Shown: positions 9,701-17,849, counted from the stretch's first letter. The stretch is 19,781 nt of DNA from Thermodesulfobacteriota bacterium (GCA_030018715.1 JASEHN010000008.1:1-19781), one strand, 5' to 3'. The notes: generated from the letters alone by a model not told the origin. Numbers and translations are program-made.

Positions 9701-9831
9701 AGCGGCCGCCTCGCCCACCAAAGATGAAGCGTGGAAATATGCCCCTTGCGTACCGATTTTTCCCGCGAGGCCTCTGCACTGATCGCTTGGATGGGCAGGA
9801 AGTCTTCTATTAGTCTACGGTCGCTAATCAT
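6796..9831 (-). CDS. DUF1156 Zn-ribbon adenine-specific DNA methyltransferase (COG1743)
   Basis: A 1011-residue predicted N6-adenine DNA methylase. The N-terminus RRLIEDFLPIQAIS.., then HISTLHLWWARRPL (31-44) is the DUF1156 signature. The SAM-binding motif is DMFAGGGAIPLEAL (157-170), with LDLNP (179-183). The catalytic DPPY is at 597-600, in VTDPPYYDNIPYANISDYFY. Between them lie Cys residues forming one or two Zn ribbons: CKNPSC (298-303) with C316, and CSFC (364-367) with C381. The ATG overlaps the STAND gene stop (ATGA, 9828-9831), implying translational coupling, and the DUF499 gene follows. It would mark host DNA, or act in a BREX-like sense, within a restriction-type defence system; that role is inferred. 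It appears full length and intact. Confidence 0.9.
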   Translation of the reverse strand: MISDRRLIEDFLPIQAISAEASREKSVRKGHISTLHLWWARRPLVACRAAVYGALVPASRFIPENGPDNKKQSLGRANAAKFVESLCKYPGNPSVIKQAQEHILDAHADRLTEELTQASLTGNWPSWIDEFKWPREKNIVTREDIEQRRAPRPRVLDMFAGGGAIPLEALRLGCEAYALDLNPVAHIIELCTLVYPQKYGKPDTNARGMTGPNNEKGETTWGGLAQEVRYWGNWVLEKVKEEIGDLYPLIRDPNAPLQYLVPDKQRALFEDEKGQKKLKMPGGYLTPIAYLWTRTVKCKNPSCGATVPLVKQTWLCRKKGRFVALKMVTAKGEKKVRFEVVESTTEKGLGFDPAAGSKGGNATCSFCGTVADSDYVKTEGCAYRVAYQLMAVACTKKGERGKIYLSSTLLENTLPSESEITRRLQKVSAKSGISVPNELIVNDAKNANFCILYGVTSFNHLFSPRQMLCLISFTACVREAEKEMRHIGCDLERVQALMVLLAAIIDRLADFNSTLCVFNYTGGRGVVHTFGRQALPMVWDFAETNPFNPDGASWVSGIDDVPAGLRDGDFPSPGVVARGSAMELPYDDSTFDAVVTDPPYYDNIPYANISDYFYVWLKRTIGHLFPEHFSGEGTPKKSEAVADAVRHGGSKQKANLAYERMMHQAFSQANRILKFDGQMTVVYAHKTTLGWATLVDALRQAAFTVTEAWPVDTEKPGRLRAQEAAALASSIFLIARKREGSSAGRYEDEVSPELERIVRERVDTLWKMGITGADLVIAAVGAGLRAFTRFSRVEYANGEEVPAEKFLAEVEGVVLEAMLEKIFGLTGSGVAGVDGPTRFYVLWRYTYGAAEMDAGEAIVFTYGQNVELDGQNGLSTGSRALVEKKKGKYRLRDFSDRGDNEKLGVPTDDGNSPLLIDALHRILWLMENEPRNLNRFLDEARPDSERLRVVAQALAGTALAGKKEDGAELSITTSAVEQTALKKLVANWRALIDQRLAVGEMFSFDRRGSKK

Positions 9832-12173
9832 TTCAAGTTTGGGCCTCCCTCTTCGAAGAACTCAGTAAAGTGCTCGGCATCCGGCAAGAGATGCGGATAT
9901 TTACTGAATACATGGGATACAGACTCCAAATCTTGCTTGAATTCTTCGTTGCGATTCAATCGTTGCAAATTGATCATCCGCGTCCTCAACGCCATCAACA
10001 TCTGTGTAGTTGGAGGCACTTTGGCCTTTTCTTTCTCAATTATTATTGTGAACTGATTTATTGCATCCTCTGGTCTCCCAGCGCGGCTTAAAGCTACCCC
10101 ATACTGGTGCCGAACGACACCATCCTCAGGGGCATATTCAACGGCTCTCTCCAGCGCTGTAACGCGACCGTACCGATCTCGTTGAACGTCAAGAATGCGT
10201 GCTTTAATAGTAAAGCATAAAGCCCCCGTCTTCTTCGTTGCTCGTCCACAGGCTTCCTCTGCATAACTCAACGCCTGGCCTATTCTGTTTCGCGCCAATT
10301 CAAAGCTAGCACACATTGCATACACATATGAACTTTGTGGGGCTAAGTCCCTTGCCTGCTTAAAAAGCATATCCGCGTTGTCGACATTGCCAACAAACAT
10401 CTCCGATTCACCGCGCTGACACAATATCGCAGCCTTTTTTTCGTTATCCGTCTGCAGGCCATACTGCTCAAACCTGCTTCGGAACCTAAAAAGTTCAGAC
10501 TCTTGCAGCCCCATCTGGTCTCTAAATTTCTGGAAGCGCTGCCTGCAATTGATTTCGAATTCTCCCATATTCTGTAACTGGTATCTGGCGAAGGAAAGCG
10601 TGATAGGTAGGGCTACATAGCGGATCCGTCCGTCAGAGACCTGTGTTCCCCGAGTTACCAGGGTAACTTCGCATAGTTCGGTCAGAGCCTTTTCGACTCG
10701 TTCGGCCTGGAATTCGGTCGCAATTACGATCTGCTGGACCGTTGGAGGCTCATCGAAAATTGTCATTACCCCCAAAATTGCCTTTGCGTCATCGGATAGA
10801 ACCCGCCAGATGTTACCGAAGCTAAACTCCAATACAGGAGAGTCCTTCTTTCCCACAGCATTTACCGCGACATCAAGGTTGCCGGTAAGTCTGCATTGGC
10901 CCAAAATCCACTGGATCGCTAACGGCAATCCACCACTAGCTCTCCATATTTTCTCTGCTGTCCGAGTATCGTAAGGGCACGTAATGCCCATCTCGTCTAT
11001 TCTTACCCGCAGAAACTCTGCCACTTCATCAACATTCAGTTCGTTAACCGGTAAGGGTAGTTCCCAACCTCCCGTCTTTTGTCTGCTTGTTATTAAGACC
11101 TTTGCCTTGGTACCGGGTGGAAGATTCTGAATGAAACCTAAAATGCGCCCATCATTAACGGTTTCCATATTGTCTAAGACGATAAGTGTATTCCAGGCCG
11201 ATAGATGATCTATCGCCAACGCCTTTTTTCCTTCTAAGTCAGCTGGGGGAGTTTCCTCAAACAGACATAGCACGTGGTCGAGGAGATTCTCCAAAGAGTA
11301 GAGAGAGCGGCTTGCTTTGAGGATTCCTTGCGGGGTAAGAACGGTTTCCTTTGCTGTCAGGTGCAAAATTGCCTCAAATGTTCTCTGGCTATAAAATTCA
11401 TAAGTAGCCCAGTTAACCAATGCCGATTTGCCTACCCCCCCTGGCCCATGGACATTTACTATCCAGATTCGGGGATCACGCGTTACTGCTGCCATTAGGT
11501 TTTTACGCAAGATATCCCTCCCTATAAACCGGTCAAAACCTCTTTCCAGGAGGCGGTAGGCTCCATCTTCTATAGCGAAGGGCGAAAGGTTCCCCGCAGC
11601 AACCATAGCATCCTGATCCGCCTGGGTTTCCAATGCCTCCAATAGATCCTGAAGTTCATCTGTAGACCGGACTCTGACTGTTGAATCCCCTTTCCTTACA
11701 TAGATTTCACCACGTCGAAGCCCGAATGGCTTCCCAGCACAGAAATCATGCCCAACCAGAGTAGGCATCCGGCGTCTTCTAGCCTTTTTGCTTGAGCGGA
11801 TTATGACAAGGGAGAACTCACCTGAGAAAGCGGGGAGGTGTAAATTGTGATGAACGATATCTACTTCTAATTCTATGCCGGCGGCGCGGCGAATCTTGTC
11901 GCGTAACATTTTTGAGTCATATGGCAGACGCGATGAAAGACCAACGGGTTTCCATGTCTTGTCCTGAACACCGATAACAATGTATCCACCTCCCACATTC
12001 TTCATGCCTAAAGCATCTTTAGCGAAATCACATACGCTCTTGTCCTGTTCCAAATGAAAATCTTCTTTGAAATCCAAAAATTCGCATTCGCCGCCGCAAT
12101 TTAACAAGTAGCGCGCAGCATCTGCGCTCATGTCTCCGTCTCGCAGCATTCGTTCAAGCACCGATAAGTTCAT
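9828..12173 (-). CDS. AlbA_2 (Schlafen-like) - STAND NTPase - TPR protein
   Basis: A 781-residue multidomain protein. Residues about 28-170 are an AlbA_2/Schlafen-like domain (ECEFLDFKEDF, then NVGGGYIVIGVQD and REIYVRKG-type strand GEIYVRKGD). A STAND/NB-ARC-type ATPase follows: Walker A GPGGVGKS (243-250), Walker B TLIVLDN (329-335), an Arg-containing VLITSRQ (359-365), and GGLPLA (414-419), the GxP motif of the winged-helix side. From about 580 to 750 the chain is a series of TPR-like helical pairs, the likely sensor. The ATG has GGAGG six to seven bases upstream. The stop overlaps the methylase start (ATGA). Its base composition is visibly more A/T-rich than the helicase gene, suggesting separate acquisition. 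STAND proteins with N-terminal effectors and C-terminal repeats are typical anti-phage sensors (Avs-like). The effector activity of AlbA_2 here is not known. Confidence 0.85.
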   Translation of the reverse strand: MNLSVLERMLRDGDMSADAARYLLNCGGECEFLDFKEDFHLEQDKSVCDFAKDALGMKNVGGGYIVIGVQDKTWKPVGLSSRLPYDSKMLRDKIRRAAGIELEVDIVHHNLHLPAFSGEFSLVIIRSSKKARRRRMPTLVGHDFCAGKPFGLRRGEIYVRKGDSTVRVRSTDELQDLLEALETQADQDAMVAAGNLSPFAIEDGAYRLLERGFDRFIGRDILRKNLMAAVTRDPRIWIVNVHGPGGVGKSALVNWATYEFYSQRTFEAILHLTAKETVLTPQGILKASRSLYSLENLLDHVLCLFEETPPADLEGKKALAIDHLSAWNTLIVLDNMETVNDGRILGFIQNLPPGTKAKVLITSRQKTGGWELPLPVNELNVDEVAEFLRVRIDEMGITCPYDTRTAEKIWRASGGLPLAIQWILGQCRLTGNLDVAVNAVGKKDSPVLEFSFGNIWRVLSDDAKAILGVMTIFDEPPTVQQIVIATEFQAERVEKALTELCEVTLVTRGTQVSDGRIRYVALPITLSFARYQLQNMGEFEINCRQRFQKFRDQMGLQESELFRFRSRFEQYGLQTDNEKKAAILCQRGESEMFVGNVDNADMLFKQARDLAPQSSYVYAMCASFELARNRIGQALSYAEEACGRATKKTGALCFTIKARILDVQRDRYGRVTALERAVEYAPEDGVVRHQYGVALSRAGRPEDAINQFTIIIEKEKAKVPPTTQMLMALRTRMINLQRLNRNEEFKQDLESVSHVFSKYPHLLPDAEHFTEFFEEGGPNLK

Positions 12174-12203
12174 CTGTCCGCCTCCTTTTTCCGCAAACGG
12201 GCT

Positions 12204-12229
12204 GCATTTCCCGCTGCGTCAGCGGGTGC
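12204..12229 (-). other. Hairpin in the leader of the STAND gene
   Basis: CCCGCT (12210-12215) pairs with AGCGGG (12221-12226) over a five-base loop, and GCA/TGC flanks can extend the stem across a three-base bulge. It lies between the helicase-tail remnant and the STAND ribosome-binding site. No T-run follows, so it is not a classical terminator. It could be a remnant stem or a translation-level element. Confidence 0.3.
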
Positions 12230-12390
12230 TTAATAGAATATTGCCGCCACGATCTCGCTCTTCACATGATCAAGCTGGGCGGCCCGATTTTGGATGCGTG
12301 GAAGTTCAGGTAATTCGCCCATCGGGTGCCAGACCACATAGATCGATTAAGTCTCGGCCATTTGTTGGGCCTTCCATGTCCTGTTTATGG
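12230..12390 (-). pseudogene. Remnant B: degraded copy of the SNF2 helicase DUF3883 tail
   Basis: Minus-strand translation gives WKAQQMAET, an in-frame TAA at 12347-12349, then SIYVVWHPMGELPELPRIQ, NRAAQLDHVKSEIVAAIFY and a stop at 12230. It aligns without gaps to the intact helicase C-terminus (YKAQQLADT..., LYVVWDPLSDSPELVRIHN..., LDHAKRKIVAARFY): by-eye count 28 identities in 48 positions. The upstream residues (KCAINRT vs RLTINEW) may also match. Both the internal stop and the missing body of the gene show it is dead. The divergence is too great for a fresh tandem duplication; it looks like the 3' end of a related but different helicase. Confidence 0.8.
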
Positions 12391-12482
12391 CGCATTTCCT
12401 GCTCATTCCCTCGGGGTCGGGCTTCTCTAGATTGCATATGGGATGGGCCATTTGATTCATTTCTGATCCGTTTTTGCGCCAT

Positions 12483-12680
12483 TTAGCTAAGCCCTCCGCC
12501 AGAAATCCGCCGACGAGCTGATCGCTCAGATAAAATATGATCCATGAGTTTGTCGGGATCATCGTCTACCGGCCACAACGCGCTTATTTCATCGAGATCC
12601 TCTACAGGCAAAACCTTTTGTTGCTCTGCAAGTTCTTCCAATGAAAGCGATGACCAAAAAGGGAAGCCTTCCGCTGTCAC
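12483..12680 (-). CDS. Small antitoxin-like protein, orphan
   Basis: A 65-residue acidic protein if started at the GTG at 12680, which has GAGG eight bases upstream; an in-frame ATG at 12791 would add 37 residues that look like read-through. The sequence FPFWSSLSLEELAEQQKVLP, then VEDLDEISALWPVDDDPDKL and MDHILSERSARRR resembles the small proteins ('..FW.S.tieELa.eQgv.pv.dl..') that often precede PIN-type toxins and act as probable antitoxins. That family assignment is from memory of the pattern and is moderate at best. No toxin follows: the next 100 bases run into helicase-tail remnant B. It may be a leftover of a replaced toxin-antitoxin pair. The stretch 12800-12920 upstream has no gene I can identify. 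Confidence 0.45.
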   Translation of the reverse strand: MTAEGFPFWSSLSLEELAEQQKVLPVEDLDEISALWPVDDDPDKLMDHILSERSARRRISGGGLS

Positions 12681-12922
12681 TGCTGTTTCCTCAATTTCTC
12701 CATCCAATGGCAGAATGGATTCTACGGAAGGGGTCCTCTCCCTCCCGGTCCGATTATGGTTTCCCCAACAGACTTCACTGTCCTCAGCCAACTGTCAGGT
12801 AAAAGTTCAAGATGTCCTGGCTTAAAGATACAAAGGCATTTGGTCCCATCAGCTTCCCAGCCTTATAGAGGGAAACCGGTGCCATCCCAAAGAAACACGC
12901 TCCAACAATTCCTTATTATACT

Positions 12923-13060
12923 ATCAAGCATAAAAACTGGGTTGTGAATGCGCACAAGTTCAGGAGATTCTCCCAATGTGCCCCAGAAAGGATAGACCCG
13001 GTTAGTGTCGGCCGGTTGCTGGGCATCAGAACACACTTGGGTGAGGCCACGATCCGATCC
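12923..13060 (-). pseudogene. Remnant A: second degraded copy of the helicase DUF3883 tail
   Basis: Minus-strand translation gives DRGLTQVCSDAQQPADTNRV, then YPFWGTLGESPELVRIHNPV and FMLD. This aligns with the intact helicase tail (RLTINEWYKAQQLADTYWLY..., DSPELVRIHNPAIKLD) with about 22 identities in 43 positions by eye, including an uninterrupted SPELVRIHNP. Homology stops abruptly after the LD pair at 12923. The piece has no start and no upstream helicase, so it is a relic. It lies between the end of the DUF4062 gene and the antitoxin-like gene. Confidence 0.78.
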
Positions 13061-13146
13061 GTTTCAGCCAATTATGAGCCGTTTTCCTTATCCTCATTCC
13101 ATGGCCCCTTTGTCCCCTTTATGTCCACATTCTTGTTCCCCCTTGT

Positions 13147-13222
13147 GACGGGTTTGACGGGTTTCTGACGGCTTTCTCCATGTTCACATTCATGACGGCT
13201 TTGACGGGTTTCCGACGGGTTT
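13147..13222. repeat. Minisatellite-like GACGG(G/C)TTT repeats in two 47-bp-spaced triplets
   Basis: Six GACGG(G/C)TTT units start at 13147, 13156, 13167 and again at 13194, 13203, 13214, so the 9- and 11-base spacing is repeated exactly with a 47-base period. The second triplet encodes the C-terminus of the DUF4062 gene (KPVGNPSKPS). The first lies beyond the stop codon in another frame, because 47 is not a multiple of three. Slipped-strand growth is the likely origin. Confidence 0.75.
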
Positions 13223-14666
13223 TCGCCGGGCAAGAGAATAAAAGGCCCCTCGTCCGGTAGTGCCCACTCTCTCAAGAATCCTTTTTCTTACCATTTGTCT
13301 GAGTTCACGCAGGGCGGTGCTTTCTGAGACGCCCGTTATCTTCAGATACTCACTGGTCGTTATGCGCCCCGAGACCTTCATGTGAACAATTACGGCACGC
13401 TGCCGGTCGTTGACATCCAAGCTTCGAAACACTTCCTCTGTCAGCCAATCCCGCCACAGTGTCATCACGAATTGCCCGCCGTCCTGTCTGAAGTCTGGTT
13501 CAGGCAATCCCGCCTCCCGGCAAAGGGCAATCATGTCCAGGGTGCCCGTTCCGGCTTTTTCTATGTAGTGGGCCAGATAAAGGGGATCGGCAATCAATGG
13601 ATTACGCGGGATGGAGGCGTGCGGCAGCCGTAATAATTCCGGCGTCAGGGGGGGAGGAAGCTCACCTGGATTCCAGACTTCGAGCCGATCGGCGAAAAGC
13701 ATAACTTGCACACTGGCATTGCTGGCGTAGTCGCGATGAGCCACGGCGTTGACAATGGCTTCTGCTACGGCTTCCTTGGGCAGTTCATATTCCACGGGCG
13801 CCTGGGCACTATGCTTGCGGGTGCCAACCGATCGTGCAATCTTGGACATAACGCAGTCGACAGCCTGGTCCACCAATTCGAAGACAGTACCCTTGAAGAT
13901 CTGGTAGGAAGGGATCGGTTTGCGGATCTCCGTGCCGTGAAAGTGCAGACACTTGACCTCCGCTGTCGGCAAGAATCGCTGAGGGTTATCGCAAAAAAGG
14001 AGCACCGCGGCATGCGATGGGTGTTTGCCGTCCAGAAGGTTCAAATGGGCCAATGCCTTTTCGGGCTGGGTTCTTTCGGGTAAGGCGTAATTGCGCTCCC
14101 GGCGCGCCGTGGCAAGAAACATCCTCACCCGGGCGGGAGAGATGTCGCCCAGGGTCGCACGTGGGCAGGCGGAGGCATCGAAGGGCAGCGCGCGTAGTTT
14201 GCCGCTGCGTTCCAGATGCTCGACCAAGCTCGCATACAGCGCCGCGTTCAGATCGGGGATGCCGTTAAACCGGCGACGGATAAGCTGCGAGCCTGCGTGG
14301 CGAATCAATTTGAGCATCTTCGGGTGCCGGGCCCTGTCGTCAGTGCCTTTGACGAAAATGAGCCGCGTCTTTCTCTTCGCAGTCGCGTGCTGAAATTCCC
14401 GTTCTGTGGGCGATAAGCCTTGCTGGTCTTCTATTCCATATTCGTTGGCGAAAAGACCAACATACACCTCAGACCGTTCAACCTCTTCCAGGTACACATC
14501 ATCGGTTTTGCGATCAACGGCTGGCAGATCTTCGAATAAAAAGACCTCGAAGTATCGTCTCAGCAGCGCATCACCCCTGCACGAAATCCTTGACGGCACG
14601 CCGCTCCGCCTGGAGTTCCTTCTGGACGCTGCTGATGAATATCCTTCTTCGTGCCGCCGCCGTCAA
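13190..14666 (-). CDS. DUF4062 / RecG-like ATP-binding / winged-helix protein, single-base frameshift
   Basis: The natural start is the TTG at 14666, overlapping the helicase TGA (TTGA) with GGAGG six bases upstream. It reads RRRIFISSVQKELQAERRAV, then KDFVQG, the DUF4062 N-terminus. At the C4 run on the plus strand (14574-14577) one extra base shifts the frame; dropping it continues DALLRRYFEVFLFEDLPA in the main 469-codon open frame. Corrected length is about 491. After DUF4062 comes a RecG C-terminal/GHKL-like ATP-binding region (EAIVNAVAHRDYASNASVQV, EVWNPGELPPPLTPELL, EKAGTGTLDMI), then a winged helix (ITTSEYLKITGVSESTALRE) and a KP-rich repeat tail. This combination is common in defence islands and may act as regulator or effector. 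The frameshift may be real decay or a homopolymer sequencing error; without it the main frame alone lacks the first ~30 residues of DUF4062. Confidence 0.8.
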
Positions 14667-16891
14667 GATGAACCTCCGTGAACACGGGCCGCCTGCTCCA
14701 CAGCCTCCGCCGGAATCTCGTAGAACCTCGCCGCCACAATTTTCCTCTTGGCGTGGTCGAGCTTGATTGCCGGGTTGTGGATACGCACGAGCTCGGGTGA
14801 GTCGCTCAAAGGGTCCCATACGACGTAAAGCCAATAGGTGTCGGCCAATTGCTGGGCCTTGTACCATTCGTTGATCGTGAGCCGAATCGATTGACCCTTC
14901 AGGCGTCCCTTGACTTCGATTCTCTTGACGTGAACCTCCCCTGTAGATTCATCGGCTATCCTGTGGGCGCGGATATCAAAGCCAATCTTCTGGGCGCCCA
15001 CCCGTTCGATACGGTCTTTGGGGAAGCCTTCTTTAAGGAGGGCAGCGATTACGATGTCTTCGGCGGCGATTTCGATTTTTCTCCGAATCCCGGGGTCAAG
15101 TTCTTCGCTTAATTCGCCAAGCTGGGATTGGGCATCGGCATCAATTGCCAGGATGATCGCCGTGCCGATATGTTTAACGGGACCGGTCCGCGCAATTCCA
15201 AGCCGCTCAAGCCCGCCTATTCGCTCCTGCCGGGCACGCTGCAGCTCATCCACGTATTTTCTGGCCTCGTCAGCAGTCAGCTTGTATTCGGGCCTCGTGC
15301 TCACCTCGGCGGCAAGTAGCATGGCCCGCTCCTGGGCACGCTTAATACGGGCGTCGAATGATTTTTCAAGGTAATCACGGCACACCCGGGCAAAATGCTG
15401 CCGCTCATCCTGGCAGCGGGCCCGGCATTCAAGTTGGTATGTCCGCTTCATGAAATCCGAAGCTCCCTGGATGGACACAGGTTCGATTCCCTGGGGAGGG
15501 TTAGGATGGGGTGGAAGGTTCAACAGAATATCGCAGGGTAAAACTTCAAAATAAGCTTGTTCCTCGCGAACGGCGACAAGTTCGCCATGGATCGGCACAT
15601 CATTCCCTTTTGTATCCTTGCCTCGAATGGAAATCTCAAAAAAATGGATTCGATACGGCTCCTTGCCAAGGGGGTCAACATAAAACCCTACTCCACCTGT
15701 TAGAGTCGCAAACCGTTCATTCAGCTTTTCATCCACCGCAGCATAAAGCGGATGCCCTGGACCCATTAATACGGAATCAATATGGGCATCCTGCTCAAGA
15801 TGTTTCTTGTGGAAAGTGATCTTTCGATATGACGAATCCGCCTTTCCGAGGCGCTGGACCGACTGCAGGCGCTCAGACCGCAAATCCGCCAGAACATGGT
15901 CAACACGCCATAAGCCATCAGCCCTGGGCTCAACTCGAAGACCGACTTCTCTGGCGGCAGCGATAAACTGCGCTTCGACATAACGCGGCATGAGCCGCTT
16001 TTCTTCGACCTCTAAATTCCGGCGCTGGAAGGCGCTGAAATCTACATAATTCCGGGCCAGGGCAATTCCCGTTGCTTCCTCGTATTCTTTGATCTTTCCC
16101 GGGTCCATCCGGTCGATCTGGTCTAGGTATTCGTCGAGCCTCCTCGGATCGTAGGCCGCCTCTCGCAGCATGTCCGGGAGGTTTACGTCATTCAGGGAAA
16201 GGACTTCCCCGATCACGTCAAAAACGCGGCCCTCCAGGGCCTCGTTCATCTGGTCCAGTTTTTTAAGTAGGCAGTGGAGAATCCGCCCTTCAACGATGGG
16301 CTGGCCGTCCTCCGATTCCGTCGCCACGAAATTGAAGGCGTATACGTCCCGGTCCTGGCCGATGCGGTGAATTCGCCCTAAACGCTGCTTCAGACGGGTC
16401 GGGTTCCAGGGCATGTCGTAATTGATCATCAAGTGGCAGAACTGGAGGTTAATGCCTTCCCCCGCAGCTTCCGTAGCTACACACACCTGGGCGCCCGTTC
16501 GGAAAAATTCTTGGGCCCGTTTGCGCTCATGGGGGTTCATGCCGCCATGGATCTCGCAGGTGCTGTAGCGCCACCTTTCAAGACGTTCGCGCAGGTAGGT
16601 TAGGGTGTCCCGGTGTTCCGTGAATATCAGGAGCTTCCCGCGGCCATCCTTCAGCTCAATAAACTGGGCCTCCCCGAGGCATTTCTTCAAAGCGGCGAGT
16701 TTGGAATCGTTCCCGTTCTCCCGGACCCTGCGTGCCTGCTCCACGATCTCTTTTAGGGCGGCTATTTCCGCACGCAGATGTTCCAGCTCCAGGGCAGCGG
16801 TGTATTCATCTACCAACTGATCACGGAGGGCATCGTCCAGGTCATCTTCGTCCTGCTCGGCATCAGGCAAACTGGGGTGAATCCTTTCCAA
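14663..16891 (-). pseudogene. SNF2 helicase, C-terminal part with DUF3883 (broken gene)
   Basis: An open frame of 742 codons from a TTG holds helicase lobe 2 and the C-terminal domains. LIFTEHRDTL (88-97), VATEAAGEGINLQ (138-150) and RLKQRLGRIHRIGQ (166-179) are SNF2 motifs IV-VI. Residues about 590-740 are a DUF3883 domain with D639 in GFDIRA and E659/K661 in RIEVKGR, the D...ExK pattern of a PD-(D/E)XK-like fold, followed by RLTINEWYKAQQLADTYWLY. The opening residues before DAEQDEDDLDDALRDQ are junction nonsense: the segment linking lobe 1 to this acidic stretch is missing. The TGA overlaps the DUF4062 start. Helicases with this tail are established partners of DUF1156/DUF499 systems. Without lobe 1 in the same chain it should not translocate DNA. 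Confidence 0.88.
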
Positions 16892-17849
16892 GGCGGAAAA
16901 TATCCTTGCGTATCGCCGCCGCCTGGTTTCCCAGACGGTGCGGTTCGGGGAAAAGGTCGGGGTCGATCAGCCGCAGGAAATGAGCAAACTTATCTTCATC
17001 GCCGTGGTGGGGGGTGGCGGTTAGAAGGAGAATATGGTCCGCGTGGCCGGTTAGGCGGGACGCCAGATCGTAGCGCTTGGTCGTCGCCACCTTCGGTTCC
17101 CGGCCTTGCCCTCCAGATACGGTTCGGGCCGAGCATTTATGGGCCTCGTCGATAATCACGAGGTCCCAACGTTGCTGCCAGACACGTTCGCGTACATCTT
17201 CCTGCTTGGCGTAGTCCATGGAGGAAATAACCTGCGACGATCGCTGCCAGGGATTGGTGAGCTGCTGTTGATCAACGGCGGAGAAGATGATATCGAATGA
17301 TTCACCAAACCAGCGGAGCATTTCATCCTGCCATTGGATGGTCAGAGGCGCCGGGCAAAGGATAAGAATCCTCTCGACCGCTTCCCTCAGCTTCATTTCC
17401 TTTACAAGCAGTCCGGCCATGATCGTTTTGCCGGCCCCCGGATCGTCGGCAAGGAGAAAACGCAGACGGGGTTGGGGGAGCATGGCCTGATAAACCGCTT
17501 CGATCTGGTGGGGCAGGGTACGAATCCCCGAAAGACTTACGGCAAACTGCTCATCGTGGGCATAGGCAAGGCGGATGCGTGCTGATTCAATTAGGAGGCG
17601 AAGCTTTTCAGCATCAGCTGGGGTAACGGATTCAGATGTTTGGGGACCTGCACCAATGATTGACGCCACTTCCTCCGCTGAGATCACAGGTTCTTCCAGA
17701 GAACCATCAGGGAGGCGGACACGGCATTCATATCCTGAAGAATCGTCCCCGCTGAGGGGGCGGGCATCTTCCAGGACAACCGAGACCTCGAAATGGCCTG
17801 GAAGGGAGATTTGTCGCCCGATATAAGCCGCCAACAAGTTGCTAATCAT
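16863..17849 (-). pseudogene. SNF2/DEAH helicase, N-terminal part (broken gene)
   Basis: An open frame of 328 codons carries lobe 1 of a SNF2-family DNA helicase: Q-type motif SGIRTLPHQIEAVYQAML (107-124), Walker A LLADDPGAGKT (132-142), DEAH box VIIDEAHK (231-238), motif III LLLTATPHHG (274-283). It then runs HFLRLIDPDLFPEPHRLGNQ and GKDSPQF before a premature TGA at 16863. In intact relatives I would expect roughly 100-150 more residues (FPPRHV..., YxxVTxY..., repeated LQRRLASS) before the DEDDLDDA region. Here the DNA jumps straight to it in another frame, which indicates a deletion with frameshift. The ATG overlaps the end of the preceding small ORF; its ribosome-binding site (AGGCG) is weak. 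It resembles DISARM DrmD in domain type, but the other DISARM genes are absent. Confidence 0.87.

Noticed and set aside
3780..9831. Complete BREX/Pgl system
   Set aside because: DUF499 is related to PglY/BrxC and a methylase is present, but there is no PglZ alkaline-phosphatase-like gene, no BrxL or PglW kinase, and DUF1156 methylases are not PglX.
12347..12562. 71-codon minus-strand ORF
   Set aside because: It overlaps the antitoxin-like gene and its C-terminal end (KCAINRTWKAQQMAET) is simply the beginning of helicase-tail remnant B, so it is not a separate gene.
13072..13275. 67-codon minus-strand ORF with a KPVKPV stretch
   Set aside because: It overlaps the end of the DUF4062 gene in another frame and its repeat-like sequence arises from the GACGGGTTT repeat tract; no start signal.
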